DNA of 23,964 bases, from assembly GCA_964595785.1 (NCBI GenBank), contig CAZQRO010000026.1, positions 1-23,964 of the forward strand. Reading direction: 5' to 3'. Each line of letters starts with the position of its first letter. Positions within the stretch are counted from its first letter, which is position 1. Shown piece by piece: positions 1 through 7,112 of the stretch. The position numbers and the translations under genes were made by a program. The notes under the pieces were generated by a model. The model was not told where the DNA came from, did no database searches, and saw only the letters and a list, made by a program, of their open reading frames with translations. The DNA is from Bovifimicola sp964595785 (GTDB taxonomy: Bacteria; Bacillota; Clostridia; Lachnospirales; Lachnospiraceae).

Positions 1-22
1 TGCTTTAACCGCAAAATCTATA

Positions 23-1054
23 TCATCTATATATCATCATTAATATACATATTACGATTGCCAGAATAAATACAAAGTCTATTATTCTGCCACCATATCC
101 CTCACCGTTTGATTCTATATATTCATCTTCTCTTTGAATAATCTTATTGTCAGTTTTCGCACCTGTAATTGAACCTATAATCAGACTCACATGTCTGCTG
201 CGGTGACATCTCTGTGCTATAGTTTTAAATACACAGAATGCAATTACGCCTGCTATAACTGCTATAATTCCATATGACATTAACATATATATCTTCTGGA
301 TTACCGGAATATTTGCATATGTTGCTCCTGATGATGATACTTCCTGATTAAGACTGTCAGATAGTTCTCTGAACTGTTCATTATTTTCTGCCATCCTGTT
401 TGCATAATTTTTTACTATATCCAGTATCTTCAACAATACAACACTATTTGCATTAAATATAAAATGCATAATCATGCTTGAATGCATACTTCCTGTTGCC
501 TCTCTTACAAGAACAAATACCATTCCCATAAAAAATGCATAGCAGAACTGGTTAATATTCATATGAAATAATCCAAACACTAATGCACTTGTAAGCATTG
601 CCCTTTTAATTGTACTATTCCTATAGCCACTGTAGATTACACCTCTGAATACTAATTCTTCCATAACCGCAGGTAGAAGAGCCGTCATAAAAATATTAAA
701 CCAGAACCTGTTATTACTCATACTGTCAAGCTGACCTGCAACTTCATTCGTAGTAAACATCATAGTAATAAGATTAATAAATGTTACCACAGGCACAAGG
801 CAGTAAGTAAATACTATTAACAAAATTGTATTAAGCACACCTATTCTTCTGAATTTCAATTCTTTAAGAGGCGCACCTTTTGTTGCAATCAGATAAACTA
901 TAAGTGGAATTAATATTAATGATTGACCTAATACAATTCCTAAGTAATTTGTATAATATTTATCAGGTATTAATGGAATAAAGAAAAAGCATCCCATTAT
1001 GTAGAATACTATCATCCAAAGAAAAAATAGGTTAGTCTTTCTCGCCTTAGTCAT
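23..1054 (-). CDS. CPBP-family intramembrane glutamic protease
   Basis: Polytopic membrane protein of 343 aa with about eight hydrophobic segments (near residues 9-30, 38-57, 73-100, 117-140, 151-183, 191-210, 255-280 and 325-342). It carries the CPBP/CAAX-protease signature: EELVFRG with E132, E133 and R137, then FGLFH with H164, then HFIFN with H197 and N201. These residues form the active site in the family (Rce1-like). Bacterial members cleave membrane substrates or serve in bacteriocin immunity; nothing here tells which. The ATG is preceded by AAGGAG at good spacing. It follows ridA by 19 bp and is probably the last gene of the thioesterase-cvfB-ridA run, although the window ends 22 bp past its stop. 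Family assignment is firm; substrate unknown. Confidence 0.9.
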   Translation of the reverse strand: MTKARKTNLFFLWMIVFYIMGCFFFIPLIPDKYYTNYLGIVLGQSLILIPLIVYLIATKGAPLKELKFRRIGVLNTILLIVFTYCLVPVVTFINLITMMFTTNEVAGQLDSMSNNRFWFNIFMTALLPAVMEELVFRGVIYSGYRNSTIKRAMLTSALVFGLFHMNINQFCYAFFMGMVFVLVREATGSMHSSMIMHFIFNANSVVLLKILDIVKNYANRMAENNEQFRELSDSLNQEVSSSGATYANIPVIQKIYMLMSYGIIAVIAGVIAFCVFKTIAQRCHRSRHVSLIIGSITGAKTDNKIIQREDEYIESNGEGYGGRIIDFVFILAIVICILMMIYR

Positions 1055-1073
1055 TTTCTACTCCTTAAATACG

Positions 1074-1448
1074 CTATTTAACTGCAATTGCTTCTATTTC
1101 GATAAGAACATCTTTAGGAAGTCTTGCAACCTCAACACATGAACGTGCAGGACAGTCTTTCGTGAAATACTTTGCATATACCGCATTTACCTTAGCAAAA
1201 TCATCCATTTCCTTTATAAATACAGTTGTTTTAATTACGTTCTCTGCACTTGTTCCTGCTTCTTTTAACAATGCACAAAGATTTCCAATTGCCTGATCAG
1301 CCTGAGCATCTATTCCCTCCGGAATCTCACCTGTTGCAGGATTAACAGGAATTACACCTGATGTATAAACCATTCCATTTACTTCAATTGCCTGTGAATA
1401 AGGGCCAATAGCTGCCGGAGCCTTGTCTGTACTAATAATTGTCTTCAT
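1074..1448 (-). CDS. ridA: RidA-family reactive intermediate (enamine/imine) deaminase
   Basis: A 124-aa protein, the usual RidA length. The N-terminus MKTIISTDKAPAAIGPYSQA and the C-terminal block ARSCVEVARLPKDVLIEIEA are family hallmarks; the conserved arginine in that C-terminal block contacts the substrate carboxylate. RidA homotrimers hydrolyse the reactive 2-aminoacrylate and related imines released by PLP enzymes, releasing 2-oxo acids and ammonia. An upstream in-frame ATG at 1478 would add 10 residues with no family match. The ATG at 1448 is preferred because AAGGTG lies 6 nt upstream and the protein then starts at the conserved position. It lies between cvfB (82-bp gap) and the CPBP gene (25 bp). 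Confidence 0.95.
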   Translation of the reverse strand: MKTIISTDKAPAAIGPYSQAIEVNGMVYTSGVIPVNPATGEIPEGIDAQADQAIGNLCALLKEAGTSAENVIKTTVFIKEMDDFAKVNAVYAKYFTKDCPARSCVEVARLPKDVLIEIEAIAVK

Positions 1449-1530
1449 ATAAATCACCTTGCAGATTGTATTTTTCATCTATGTGACCGGCTAAATAGTC
1501 AGATGTCTGCATATCCTTTCTAATTTGTTA

Positions 1531-2373
1531 TTAAGCCTTATAATCAGTTACCATTTTAATACTTTTTTCACTAATGTCAATCTTTCCCTCTTTATAAAGA
1601 TGACCTACCGCACGTTTAAATGCATTTTTACTCATTCCAAAGTCTCTGTTTATTACTTCCGGTGATGCCTTATCATTATATGGAAGTATTCCGTCATATT
1701 CTTCTATTACTCTTAATACCTTTTCAGAATCTTCATCCATCTGAATATATGCTTTTTTATTAAGGCTCAAATTTAATTTTCCATCTTCCCTTACTTCTGT
1801 GACACGTACTTCTACCACTTCTCCAACTGATAATCTGCCATGCATCTCTTTCTTAGGAATTAATCCGAAGAATTCATTATCAACTGCCACAAATGTTCCT
1901 ATTTCATTATTTATCTCATAAACGGTTCCACTGACCATATCGTCTTTCTGGTATTTAACAGCATTTTGCATATATTTATGCACTTTCATAGTTGCTGCAA
2001 GCCTGCTGCTTTTATCTATATAAAGTGCTACCAGATATGTGTTTCCCGGTTTTACTTTTTCCGTTTGTTCTTTAAATGGAAGAAATAAATCTTTTTCAAG
2101 CCCCCAGTCAAGAAATGCGCCGATTTTACCAACTTCATTTACATTAAGTGCTGCCATGTTTCCCAAATTAATAAGAGGCTGTCTGGTAGTTGCAATAAGT
2201 CTGTCTGATGAATCTCTGTAAATGAATACATCTATCTCATCATTGATTTCTAAATCTTCCGGCACCTGTTTCTTGGGCAATAATACTTTTTCTTCATCAT
2301 TTTCCCCGACATAAATACCAAAATCTGTCTTCTTTAAATATTTAAGTGTCTGTCTTTCTCCTAATCTAATCAT
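1531..2373 (-). CDS. cvfB: CvfB/YitL-like S1-domain RNA-binding protein
   Basis: From the chosen start the protein has 280 aa, typical of the CvfB family. It begins MIRLGERQTLKYLKKTDFG, followed by an S1-like OB segment, a second around NVNEVGKIGAFLDWGLEKDL, and a third canonical S1 around GTVYEINNEIGTFVAVDNEF. The last about 60 residues form a winged-helix domain (VLRVIEEYDGILPYNDKAS onward). CvfB binds RNA and affects virulence-factor expression in Staphylococcus; its role in Clostridia is not established. A GTG 39 nt upstream (2412) is open but overlaps the upstream stop and has no homology. The ATG at 2373 has AAAGGA at proper spacing. It lies 28 bp after the thioesterase stop, so co-transcription is likely. 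Confidence 0.9.
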   Translation of the reverse strand: MIRLGERQTLKYLKKTDFGIYVGENDEEKVLLPKKQVPEDLEINDEIDVFIYRDSSDRLIATTRQPLINLGNMAALNVNEVGKIGAFLDWGLEKDLFLPFKEQTEKVKPGNTYLVALYIDKSSRLAATMKVHKYMQNAVKYQKDDMVSGTVYEINNEIGTFVAVDNEFFGLIPKKEMHGRLSVGEVVEVRVTEVREDGKLNLSLNKKAYIQMDEDSEKVLRVIEEYDGILPYNDKASPEVINRDFGMSKNAFKRAVGHLYKEGKIDISEKSIKMVTDYKA

Positions 2374-2401
2374 ACGGATTCCTTTTCTTTCTTTATTTTT
2401 T

Positions 2402-3118
2402 TCAGGTTTCACTAAATTCTGTTATCACATAAATTTCATCATCTATTCCTCTTAACTCTATTACGTATCTGTTTCCATCATAACACACATATGGGATTAT
2501 TGTATCCCCTAATTTTGCAGACTTTTTATATTCGACTCTGAGAGATTTTATCTTTGCCTTGTCTGCTATGTATTCTTCCGCTATTTTAACATACCATGCA
2601 TTATTCACATGGTGATTTATGTCTAAGTGATATCTGTATACTTTATGCCTGTCCATCTTTTCATAATTTTCACCATGAACAATTTTCTTTGTTTCATAAT
2701 TCATTGGAAGCTGTTCATCAAACTCGTATTTTTCTATATCAGAATCAACTATTCTGGTAAGGCTTCCCGCACTTATATCGAACATCACCCACATACTGTC
2801 TGCTTCTATAATATTCTTTTCAGGTGAATCTGCTTTTGCTATTGTATAATTACGTTTGCCAAATGCCTTTTTAAATTCATATGGCCATGTAACTACACTT
2901 ATATTGTCTCCGTTTTTTATATTCCCTTTCAGCTCAATCTGCCATGAACTGAGTATCCATGCCCTGTTTGTTTCCATCTGGTAATCAATCCCTATACCAA
3001 GTTGTTCTGACTGAAGATTCGAACAATCCTGTAAGTAATCAATTATCTTTCCGAAAGATAGGTTGCATTCTTCATCTACTTCACTAAATCTTACCCTGCT
3101 ATTTAAAATTGTCTTCAT
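2402..3118 (-). CDS. Acyl-ACP thioesterase (FatA/FatB-like, bacterial)
   Basis: A 238-aa double-hotdog thioesterase that releases free fatty acids from acyl carrier protein. The N-terminal half has the hotdog opening RVRFSEVDEECNLSFGKIIDYLQDCS and the helix SEQLGIGIDY. The second half has DINHHVNNAWYVKI, equivalent to the FatA catalytic DxNxHVNN motif (Asn and His of the active site). An ATG at 3193 would extend it by 25 residues, but the ATG at 3118 is preceded by GGAGG with 5-nt spacing and gives the standard N-terminus MKTILNSRVRFSE. A TATAAT lies at 3141-3146 (minus strand) about 23 nt upstream with no good -35. It heads the thioesterase-cvfB-ridA-CPBP run, just below the tRNA terminator. 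Chain-length specificity cannot be read from sequence. Confidence 0.9.
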   Translation of the reverse strand: MKTILNSRVRFSEVDEECNLSFGKIIDYLQDCSNLQSEQLGIGIDYQMETNRAWILSSWQIELKGNIKNGDNISVVTWPYEFKKAFGKRNYTIAKADSPEKNIIEADSMWVMFDISAGSLTRIVDSDIEKYEFDEQLPMNYETKKIVHGENYEKMDRHKVYRYHLDINHHVNNAWYVKIAEEYIADKAKIKSLRVEYKKSAKLGDTIIPYVCYDGNRYVIELRGIDDEIYVITEFSET

Positions 3119-3230
3119 GCCTGCCTCCATAACAAATCCTATTATACACATTCGCACGTAATGTTTTTGCTGTATCGATAATGTTGGGGTCAAAAAGTGT
3201 TATGTTAGATATATTTAAACCCTGTATAGC

Positions 3231-3261
3231 AAAAAAACTTCACCACATTATGTAGTGAAGT
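3231..3261 (-). terminator. Intrinsic terminator of tRNA-Gln
   Basis: On the minus strand, 11 bp of stem (ACTTCACTACA with TGTGGTGAAGT, one T-G wobble), a 3-nt loop TAA, then seven Ts. It begins 3 nt after the tRNA discriminator base, so it also acts as the 3' trailer. Confidence 0.9.
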
Positions 3262-3263
3262 AA

Positions 3264-3336
3264 CTGGCCCACCAGGATTCGAACCTGGAGAATGCTGGAG
3301 TCAGAGTCCAGTGCCTTACCATTTGGCGATGGGCCA
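3264..3336 (-). tRNA. tRNA-Gln (anticodon CTG)
   Basis: All cloverleaf parts can be drawn on the minus strand: acceptor TGGCCCA/TGGGCCA (7 bp), D arm GCC...GGC, anticodon stem CTGGA/TCCAG with loop CTCTGAC (anticodon CTG, reading CAG), a 6-nt variable loop, and T stem CCAGG/CCTGG with loop TTCGAAT. The discriminator is G, as usual for bacterial tRNA-Gln. CCA is not encoded (the next bases are TTA), so CCA must be added after transcription. A CTG isoacceptor supplements the usual TTG tRNA, which is not in this window. It is a single-gene transcription unit with its own promoter and terminator. Confidence 0.97.
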
Positions 3337-3355
3337 TTGTCTCGCGACAAATGGT

Positions 3356-3384
3356 ATTATACACGATAGCATTATATAATGCAA
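3356..3384 (-). promoter_or_regulatory. Sigma-A promoter of tRNA-Gln
   Basis: Minus strand: -35 TTGCAT (3379-3384), 17-bp spacer, -10 TATAAT (3356-3361). The transcript would start about 12-15 nt before the tRNA. The leader contains TTGTC-GCGA-GACAA, a small hairpin with a GNRA loop just upstream of the mature 5' end. The spacer and -35 include the perfect 14-bp palindrome GCATTATATAATGC (3369-3382). Confidence 0.85.
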
Positions 3385-3488
3385 GTACTTTTTTCTATTT
3401 TTTTGAAATATATTATACTGTTTATTTATCTGATTCTGCTGTGTTTTTATAAATAATTCATAAAGATTCTTACCCTAATCTATAATAA

Positions 3489-3557
3489 CTAATTACTTAT
3501 TTTTCTCACAAATCCATCTTCTGATTCAGGATTTCTTACAAATGTCTGATATTCCAT
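3489..3557 (-). CDS. Possible 22-aa peptide or gene remnant
   Basis: Minus-strand frame encoding MEYQTFVRNPESEDGFVRKI plus SN. AAGGAT lies 9 nt before the ATG. An in-frame ATG at 3578 would give 29 aa (adding MQKDKIL) but lacks a ribosome binding site. The composition looks coding-like (acidic/basic mix, no stop-rich bias), but I recognise no family and the length is too short to prove a gene. It lies downstream of the palindrome at 3608-3630 in the minus-strand direction, so it could be the stub of a gene once controlled by that site, or chance. Confidence 0.2.
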   Translation of the reverse strand: MEYQTFVRNPESEDGFVRKISN

Positions 3558-3607
3558 AAGTATCTTATCCTTCTGCATATCTGATATTTGATTTTATCTA
3601 TATTCTG

Positions 3608-3630
3608 TGTGTTATAATAACTATAACACA
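3608..3630. promoter_or_regulatory. PerR/Fur-type operator-like palindrome
   Basis: Arms TGTGTTATAAT and ACTATAACACA flank one central A (11-1-11 dyad, one mismatched pair). The core matches the PerR-box consensus TTATAATNATTATAA at all but one of the specified positions. A TATAAT lies within it on the plus strand. No intact gene is suitably placed next to it. The match is seen directly; protein binding is inference. Confidence 0.4.
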
Positions 3631-3685
3631 ATTATTGGTATAACATATATCGACAAATATTTCCATAACTTTAGACTTTTATTGT

Positions 3686-3735
3686 TTAGCGGAGTAAATA
3701 TTTTACAGAATAAAGTGTGTCCTCTGCTCCGCCAA
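3686..3735. repeat. 50-bp segment bounded by 9-bp inverted repeats
   Basis: Plus-strand ends TTAGCGGAG and CTCCGCCAA pair over 9 bp with one G-T wobble, leaving a loop of about 32 nt. It starts 7 bp beyond the stop codon of the fused ATPase gene. It may be a weak terminator for the ABC operon, but lacks a proper T-tract on the minus strand, or it may be a small repeat inserted at the gene's 3' end. Confidence 0.4.
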
Positions 3736-3742
3736 CCAGTTA

Positions 3743-5173
3743 TCATATTCTCAGTATTCTGTCACACATCTTATCTATTACATGCATATCGTGCGAAATG
3801 AACAGCATTGATAATCCAAATTCTTTTTGAAGTGAAAGTAAAAGTTTAAGTATTTGTGCCTGTATGGTAACATCAAGTGCTGACACCGGTTCATCTGCAA
3901 TAATAAAATCCGCACCTCCTATAATAGCAAGTGCTATGCTTATTCTCTGTCTCTGTCCTCCGCTTAATTCAGAGGGCTTTCGCTTTACAAATTCTTTAGT
4001 AAGCCCCACTTTCACAAGCATTTCTTCTACCCTTGCCCTTCGCTCTGACTTAGTTATATTTTCCCTTATTCTAAGAGGCTCTTCAAGTATCCAGCCTATT
4101 GATTTAGAAGGATTAAGCGAACTAAACGGATCCTGAAATACCATTTGACTATGAAGTGCATTATTAATTATGCTGCCCGTGTATTGCTTATGAATACCTA
4201 ATAATGTCTTCGAAATGGTGGTCTTTCCAAGTCCGCTTCTTCCCACCAGTCCAAGAATTTCCCCTTTATGAATCTGAAAACTCAGGTTATTTATTACAAA
4301 ATGTTTCTTTGTACCTTCTTTATAATATATGCTCAAATCCTTTGCTTCGACGATTATTTCTTCTTCTGTCCTGTCTGTTTCTTTCTTTCCCTTTGGAACA
4401 GAAGCAATCAGAGTTTTCGTATATTCTTCCTGTGGTGTTTCTAAAACCTGTTTTGTGGTTCCTTCCTCTATCTTCCTGCCACCATTCATTACGACAATTC
4501 TGTCCGCTAAACCAGCCACAACATTTAAGTCATGTGTAATCATCAGAATAGAAATTTTATTTTCTTTATTAATACGTTTTAGTAATGAAAGTATCTGTTC
4601 CTGCGTCTGTACATCTAAGGCTGTTGTCGGTTCATCCGCAATAAGAATCTTAGGATTGCAGATAGTTGCCATAGCTATCATCACACGCTGTCTCATTCCT
4701 CCCGATAATTCATGAGGAAATTTTCCATAAAGTTTCTCCGGTTCCGGCAAATCGACTTTTTTAAACATTTCAATTACTCTATTCTTCATTTCCTGTTTTG
4801 AAAGTTTGAGGTCAAATGAATCCCTATGGAGTTTAATCATCTCTTCTACCTGTTTTCCCACTCGCACTACAGGATTAAGTGATGTCATCGGTTCCTGAAA
4901 TATCATGGCAATATCATCACCCATATATCCTCTTCGTTCTTTCTTATCCAATTGTAAAAGGTCTGTTCCATCCAGATTTATTTCACCATTTACCAGTGCA
5001 TTTTTCTTAAGGAGACCGATAACGCTTAATGCTGTCATGGATTTTCCGGAACCTGATTCTCCCACAAGAGCAAGTATTTCTCCATCTGCCATATAAAAAG
5101 ACAGATTGTCAACTACTGTGCCATTACCAACATCATCGTTAAATGAAACTGTAAGGTTCTCTACTTTTAGCAT
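3743..5173 (-). CDS. Fused double ABC ATPase of a peptide-type importer (OppD-OppF-like), C-terminus short
   Basis: One chain of 476 aa from the ATG at 5173 holds two complete nucleotide-binding domains, as in GsiA/YejF-type proteins. Domain 1: Walker A GESGSGKS near residue 38, signature LSGGMRQR near 157, Walker B ILIADEP near 177, H-switch ITHD near 212. Domain 2: Walker A GRSGLGKTT near 311, signature LSGGQRQR near 404, Walker B FIIADEP near 424, H-switch ISHD near 459. After the second H-switch the protein ends at CDRILRI, so the tail normally found there (a MxxGxIVExG strand and the oligopeptide-transporter C-terminal extension) is missing; the first half has it. It powers import with the two permeases. 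A GTG three codons upstream (5182) is an alternative start. It lies 21 bp after oppC and is last in the operon. Confidence 0.9.
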   Translation of the reverse strand: MLKVENLTVSFNDDVGNGTVVDNLSFYMADGEILALVGESGSGKSMTALSVIGLLKKNALVNGEINLDGTDLLQLDKKERRGYMGDDIAMIFQEPMTSLNPVVRVGKQVEEMIKLHRDSFDLKLSKQEMKNRVIEMFKKVDLPEPEKLYGKFPHELSGGMRQRVMIAMATICNPKILIADEPTTALDVQTQEQILSLLKRINKENKISILMITHDLNVVAGLADRIVVMNGGRKIEEGTTKQVLETPQEEYTKTLIASVPKGKKETDRTEEEIIVEAKDLSIYYKEGTKKHFVINNLSFQIHKGEILGLVGRSGLGKTTISKTLLGIHKQYTGSIINNALHSQMVFQDPFSSLNPSKSIGWILEEPLRIRENITKSERRARVEEMLVKVGLTKEFVKRKPSELSGGQRQRISIALAIIGGADFIIADEPVSALDVTIQAQILKLLLSLQKEFGLSMLFISHDMHVIDKMCDRILRI

Positions 5174-5194
5174 GTAATTCACCCTGCCTTTCTA

Positions 5195-5989
5195 TTATAC
5201 TTCACTTATGCCTTCGCTTATCAATACAAAAGAAAGAATCAATAATATAATCATTATTCCCGGAAATATTGACGCCCATGGGGCCGAGAAAATGTATCCT
5301 TTTGCCTCTGATAACATTCTGCCAAGACTTGCGTTAGGAGGCTGTACTCCGATTCCAAGAAAACTCATGCTTGATTCTGCCAAGACTGCATTATTAAAAC
5401 CGATTGCCACCGATGTAATAATTGTCGGTATGGCATTTGGCAGCATATCCACAAACATTACTCTTAAATCAGAAGCCTTCATCAGTCTTGCACTTTTTAC
5501 ATAATCCATATGCTTTAATTTAATAAATTCACTTCTCACAATTCTCGAAAAACTTGGTATGAATATGATTCCCAGCGAAATAATAATCTTATATTTTCCA
5601 CTGCCTAAAATACTGACAAATATTAACGCAAGCAAAATACTTGGAAACGAAGCAAGTGCATCATTTAAACGCATAAGAATTTCATCTGTCACACCACCAT
5701 AATACCCTGTAAATGCACCTATGAGTGTTCCAAAAAATAGCCCGATTCCCACTGTGGATATAGCCACAATAAATGTTACTTTCATTCCTTCTATTGCTCT
5801 TACATATATATCTCTTCCATAATTATCAGTTCCCATTATATGTTTCAGGGAGGGTGCACTGAATTTGAAATTACCATTCATTGCATTGGCATCATATGGC
5901 TGATAGAAAATATTTACAATAATCATAAGAAGCAGAACTGCCATTATCGTAAGTCCCAATATAAGGCTGGAATTTTTTCTTTTTTTCAT
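5195..5989 (-). CDS. Peptide-type ABC importer permease (OppC/DppC-like)
   Basis: 264 aa, slightly short for the family (about 270-300). One N-terminal membrane helix (residues 8-28) is followed by the periplasmic-side motif HIMGTDNYGRDIYVRAIEG, diagnostic for OppC/DppC. Four to five further helices follow, with the ATPase-docking EAA loop around DYVKSARLMKASDLRVMFVD. It ends FVLISEGISEV, close to the usual NLLGDGLRD ending. The start is clear: GGGAGG lies 7 nt before the ATG. It forms the translocation pore with the OppB-like partner encoded 91 bp upstream. Substrate is unknown; di- or oligopeptide is the default reading for this family, nickel or glutathione being possible alternatives. Confidence 0.92.
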   Translation of the reverse strand: MKKRKNSSLILGLTIMAVLLLMIIVNIFYQPYDANAMNGNFKFSAPSLKHIMGTDNYGRDIYVRAIEGMKVTFIVAISTVGIGLFFGTLIGAFTGYYGGVTDEILMRLNDALASFPSILLALIFVSILGSGKYKIIISLGIIFIPSFSRIVRSEFIKLKHMDYVKSARLMKASDLRVMFVDMLPNAIPTIITSVAIGFNNAVLAESSMSFLGIGVQPPNASLGRMLSEAKGYIFSAPWASIFPGIMIILLILSFVLISEGISEV

Positions 5990-6080
5990 GATAATCCTCC
6001 CTGTTATTTTGAAACTTTATTTCTAAAAACTATTGCCAGATTTTATTTTAAAACTTTATCAATAAATACTATATAATCAA

Positions 6081-7019
6081 CTATCCTTTAACTCTTGGGT
6101 CAATTATATGATACAGTATGTCTACGAAACAATTTGTTATTATTACAATGAATGCTATATAAACAACTATTGCCTGTACCACAGGATAGTCACGGGTCGA
6201 AACCGAACTGACTAAAATGGTAGAAAGTCCAGGCAGATTGAATACCTGCTCTACTACAATACTTCCCGCCATAATTTCAGCAATAATCATACCTAAAAGA
6301 GTAATTGCCGGCATAAGTCCATTTCTTAGAACATGGCAAAACAGAACTCTGGTTTCACTTGCACCTTTGCTGTATGCAGTACGCACATAATCAGAATCCA
6401 TTTCTCTTAATAATGAATTTTTCAGAAATTTGACCATCATTGCTATTTTAGGTATGGCTACTGCAAATGCAGCCGGTATCAGATATTTTACAAATCCGCT
6501 GAAATTCTCGTTATAACTTACATATTTGCCGGGAGTAAACCATTTCAGAATCAAGCCGAATATTATAGTAATTACAATTCCAAGAAAAAAAGATGGTATT
6601 GCCATTACAGACTGATTTAGAATATCAAAACCTTTTGATATTTTTCTATGTCCAAAGCGTGCCATAAGAACCCCTAACGGAATTGATATAACCACAATAA
6701 TAATAAATGTTATAATGGCAAGGTAAAATGTCACTGACATCTTATCACCGATTAATTTTGTAACGGGCATTTTATACTTGTAAGAAGTTCCGAAATCACC
6801 TCTCACAAAATCTTTTACCCAGTTTACATAACGCAAAACTATAGGTTTATTTATTCCCAATTCTTCCCTGAGATTTTCCGCTCTTTCTGCACTGTATTCA
6901 GTTCCAAGCATAGAAGTGACCGGGTCTCCCGGTACTATTTGAAATAAAAAGAAGGCAATAAATGATACAAGTAATAGTGTGCCACATAAAGTTAATACTT
7001 TTTTTACTATATACTTCAT
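6081..7019 (-). CDS. Peptide-type ABC importer permease (OppB/DppB-like)
   Basis: 312 aa, the standard length. The N-terminus MKYIVKKVLTLCGTLLLVSF plus PGDPV near residue 30, and WVKDFVRGDFGTSYKYKMPV near residue 87, are OppB/DppB hallmarks. About six membrane helices are visible. The EAA loop reads YVRTAYSKGASETRVLFCHV, where it contacts the ATPase. GGAGG lies 6 nt before the ATG. The gene follows the binding-protein gene after 93 bp containing a hairpin, and precedes the OppC-like gene, the canonical A-B-C order. Confidence 0.93.
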   Translation of the reverse strand: MKYIVKKVLTLCGTLLLVSFIAFFLFQIVPGDPVTSMLGTEYSAERAENLREELGINKPIVLRYVNWVKDFVRGDFGTSYKYKMPVTKLIGDKMSVTFYLAIITFIIIVVISIPLGVLMARFGHRKISKGFDILNQSVMAIPSFFLGIVITIIFGLILKWFTPGKYVSYNENFSGFVKYLIPAAFAVAIPKIAMMVKFLKNSLLREMDSDYVRTAYSKGASETRVLFCHVLRNGLMPAITLLGMIIAEIMAGSIVVEQVFNLPGLSTILVSSVSTRDYPVVQAIVVYIAFIVIITNCFVDILYHIIDPRVKG

Positions 7020-7088
7020 AAACTGCCTCCTCTTCTATAAGTTCATTTTAAACTTCACTTTACATAATGCATTACGTTTCTTAATCAT

Positions 7089-7109
7089 GTATATCGAATT
7101 CTGATATAC
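7089..7109 (-). promoter_or_regulatory. Intercistronic hairpin after the binding-protein gene
   Basis: Minus-strand stem GTATATC/GATATAC with a 7-nt loop starts 4 nt past the binding-protein stop codon. No T-tract follows. Such hairpins commonly protect the binding-protein message, giving more binding protein than permease; that role is inferred. Confidence 0.45.
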
Positions 7110-7112
7110 TGC

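Larger units (their letters stand above)
3385..3742. other. Gene-poor gap between tRNA-Gln and the ABC operon
   Basis: About 360 bp with no confident gene. It holds a 22-codon minus-strand reading frame with a possible ribosome binding site (3489-3557), a 23-bp PerR-box-like palindrome (3608-3630), and a hairpin-bounded 50-bp segment (3686-3735) just beyond the truncated ATPase gene. Together these suggest the remains of a lost gene rather than a plain spacer. Confidence 0.5.

Noticed and set aside
2373..2412. GTG start at 2412 for the CvfB-like gene
   Set aside because: It would overlap the upstream stop codon, has no ribosome site and adds residues unlike the family, whereas the ATG at 2373 has AAAGGA.
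3607..3801. 64-codon plus-strand reading frame
   Set aside because: It overlaps the end of the ABC ATPase gene, starts inside the palindrome, and has low-complexity hydrophobic content without a ribosome site.
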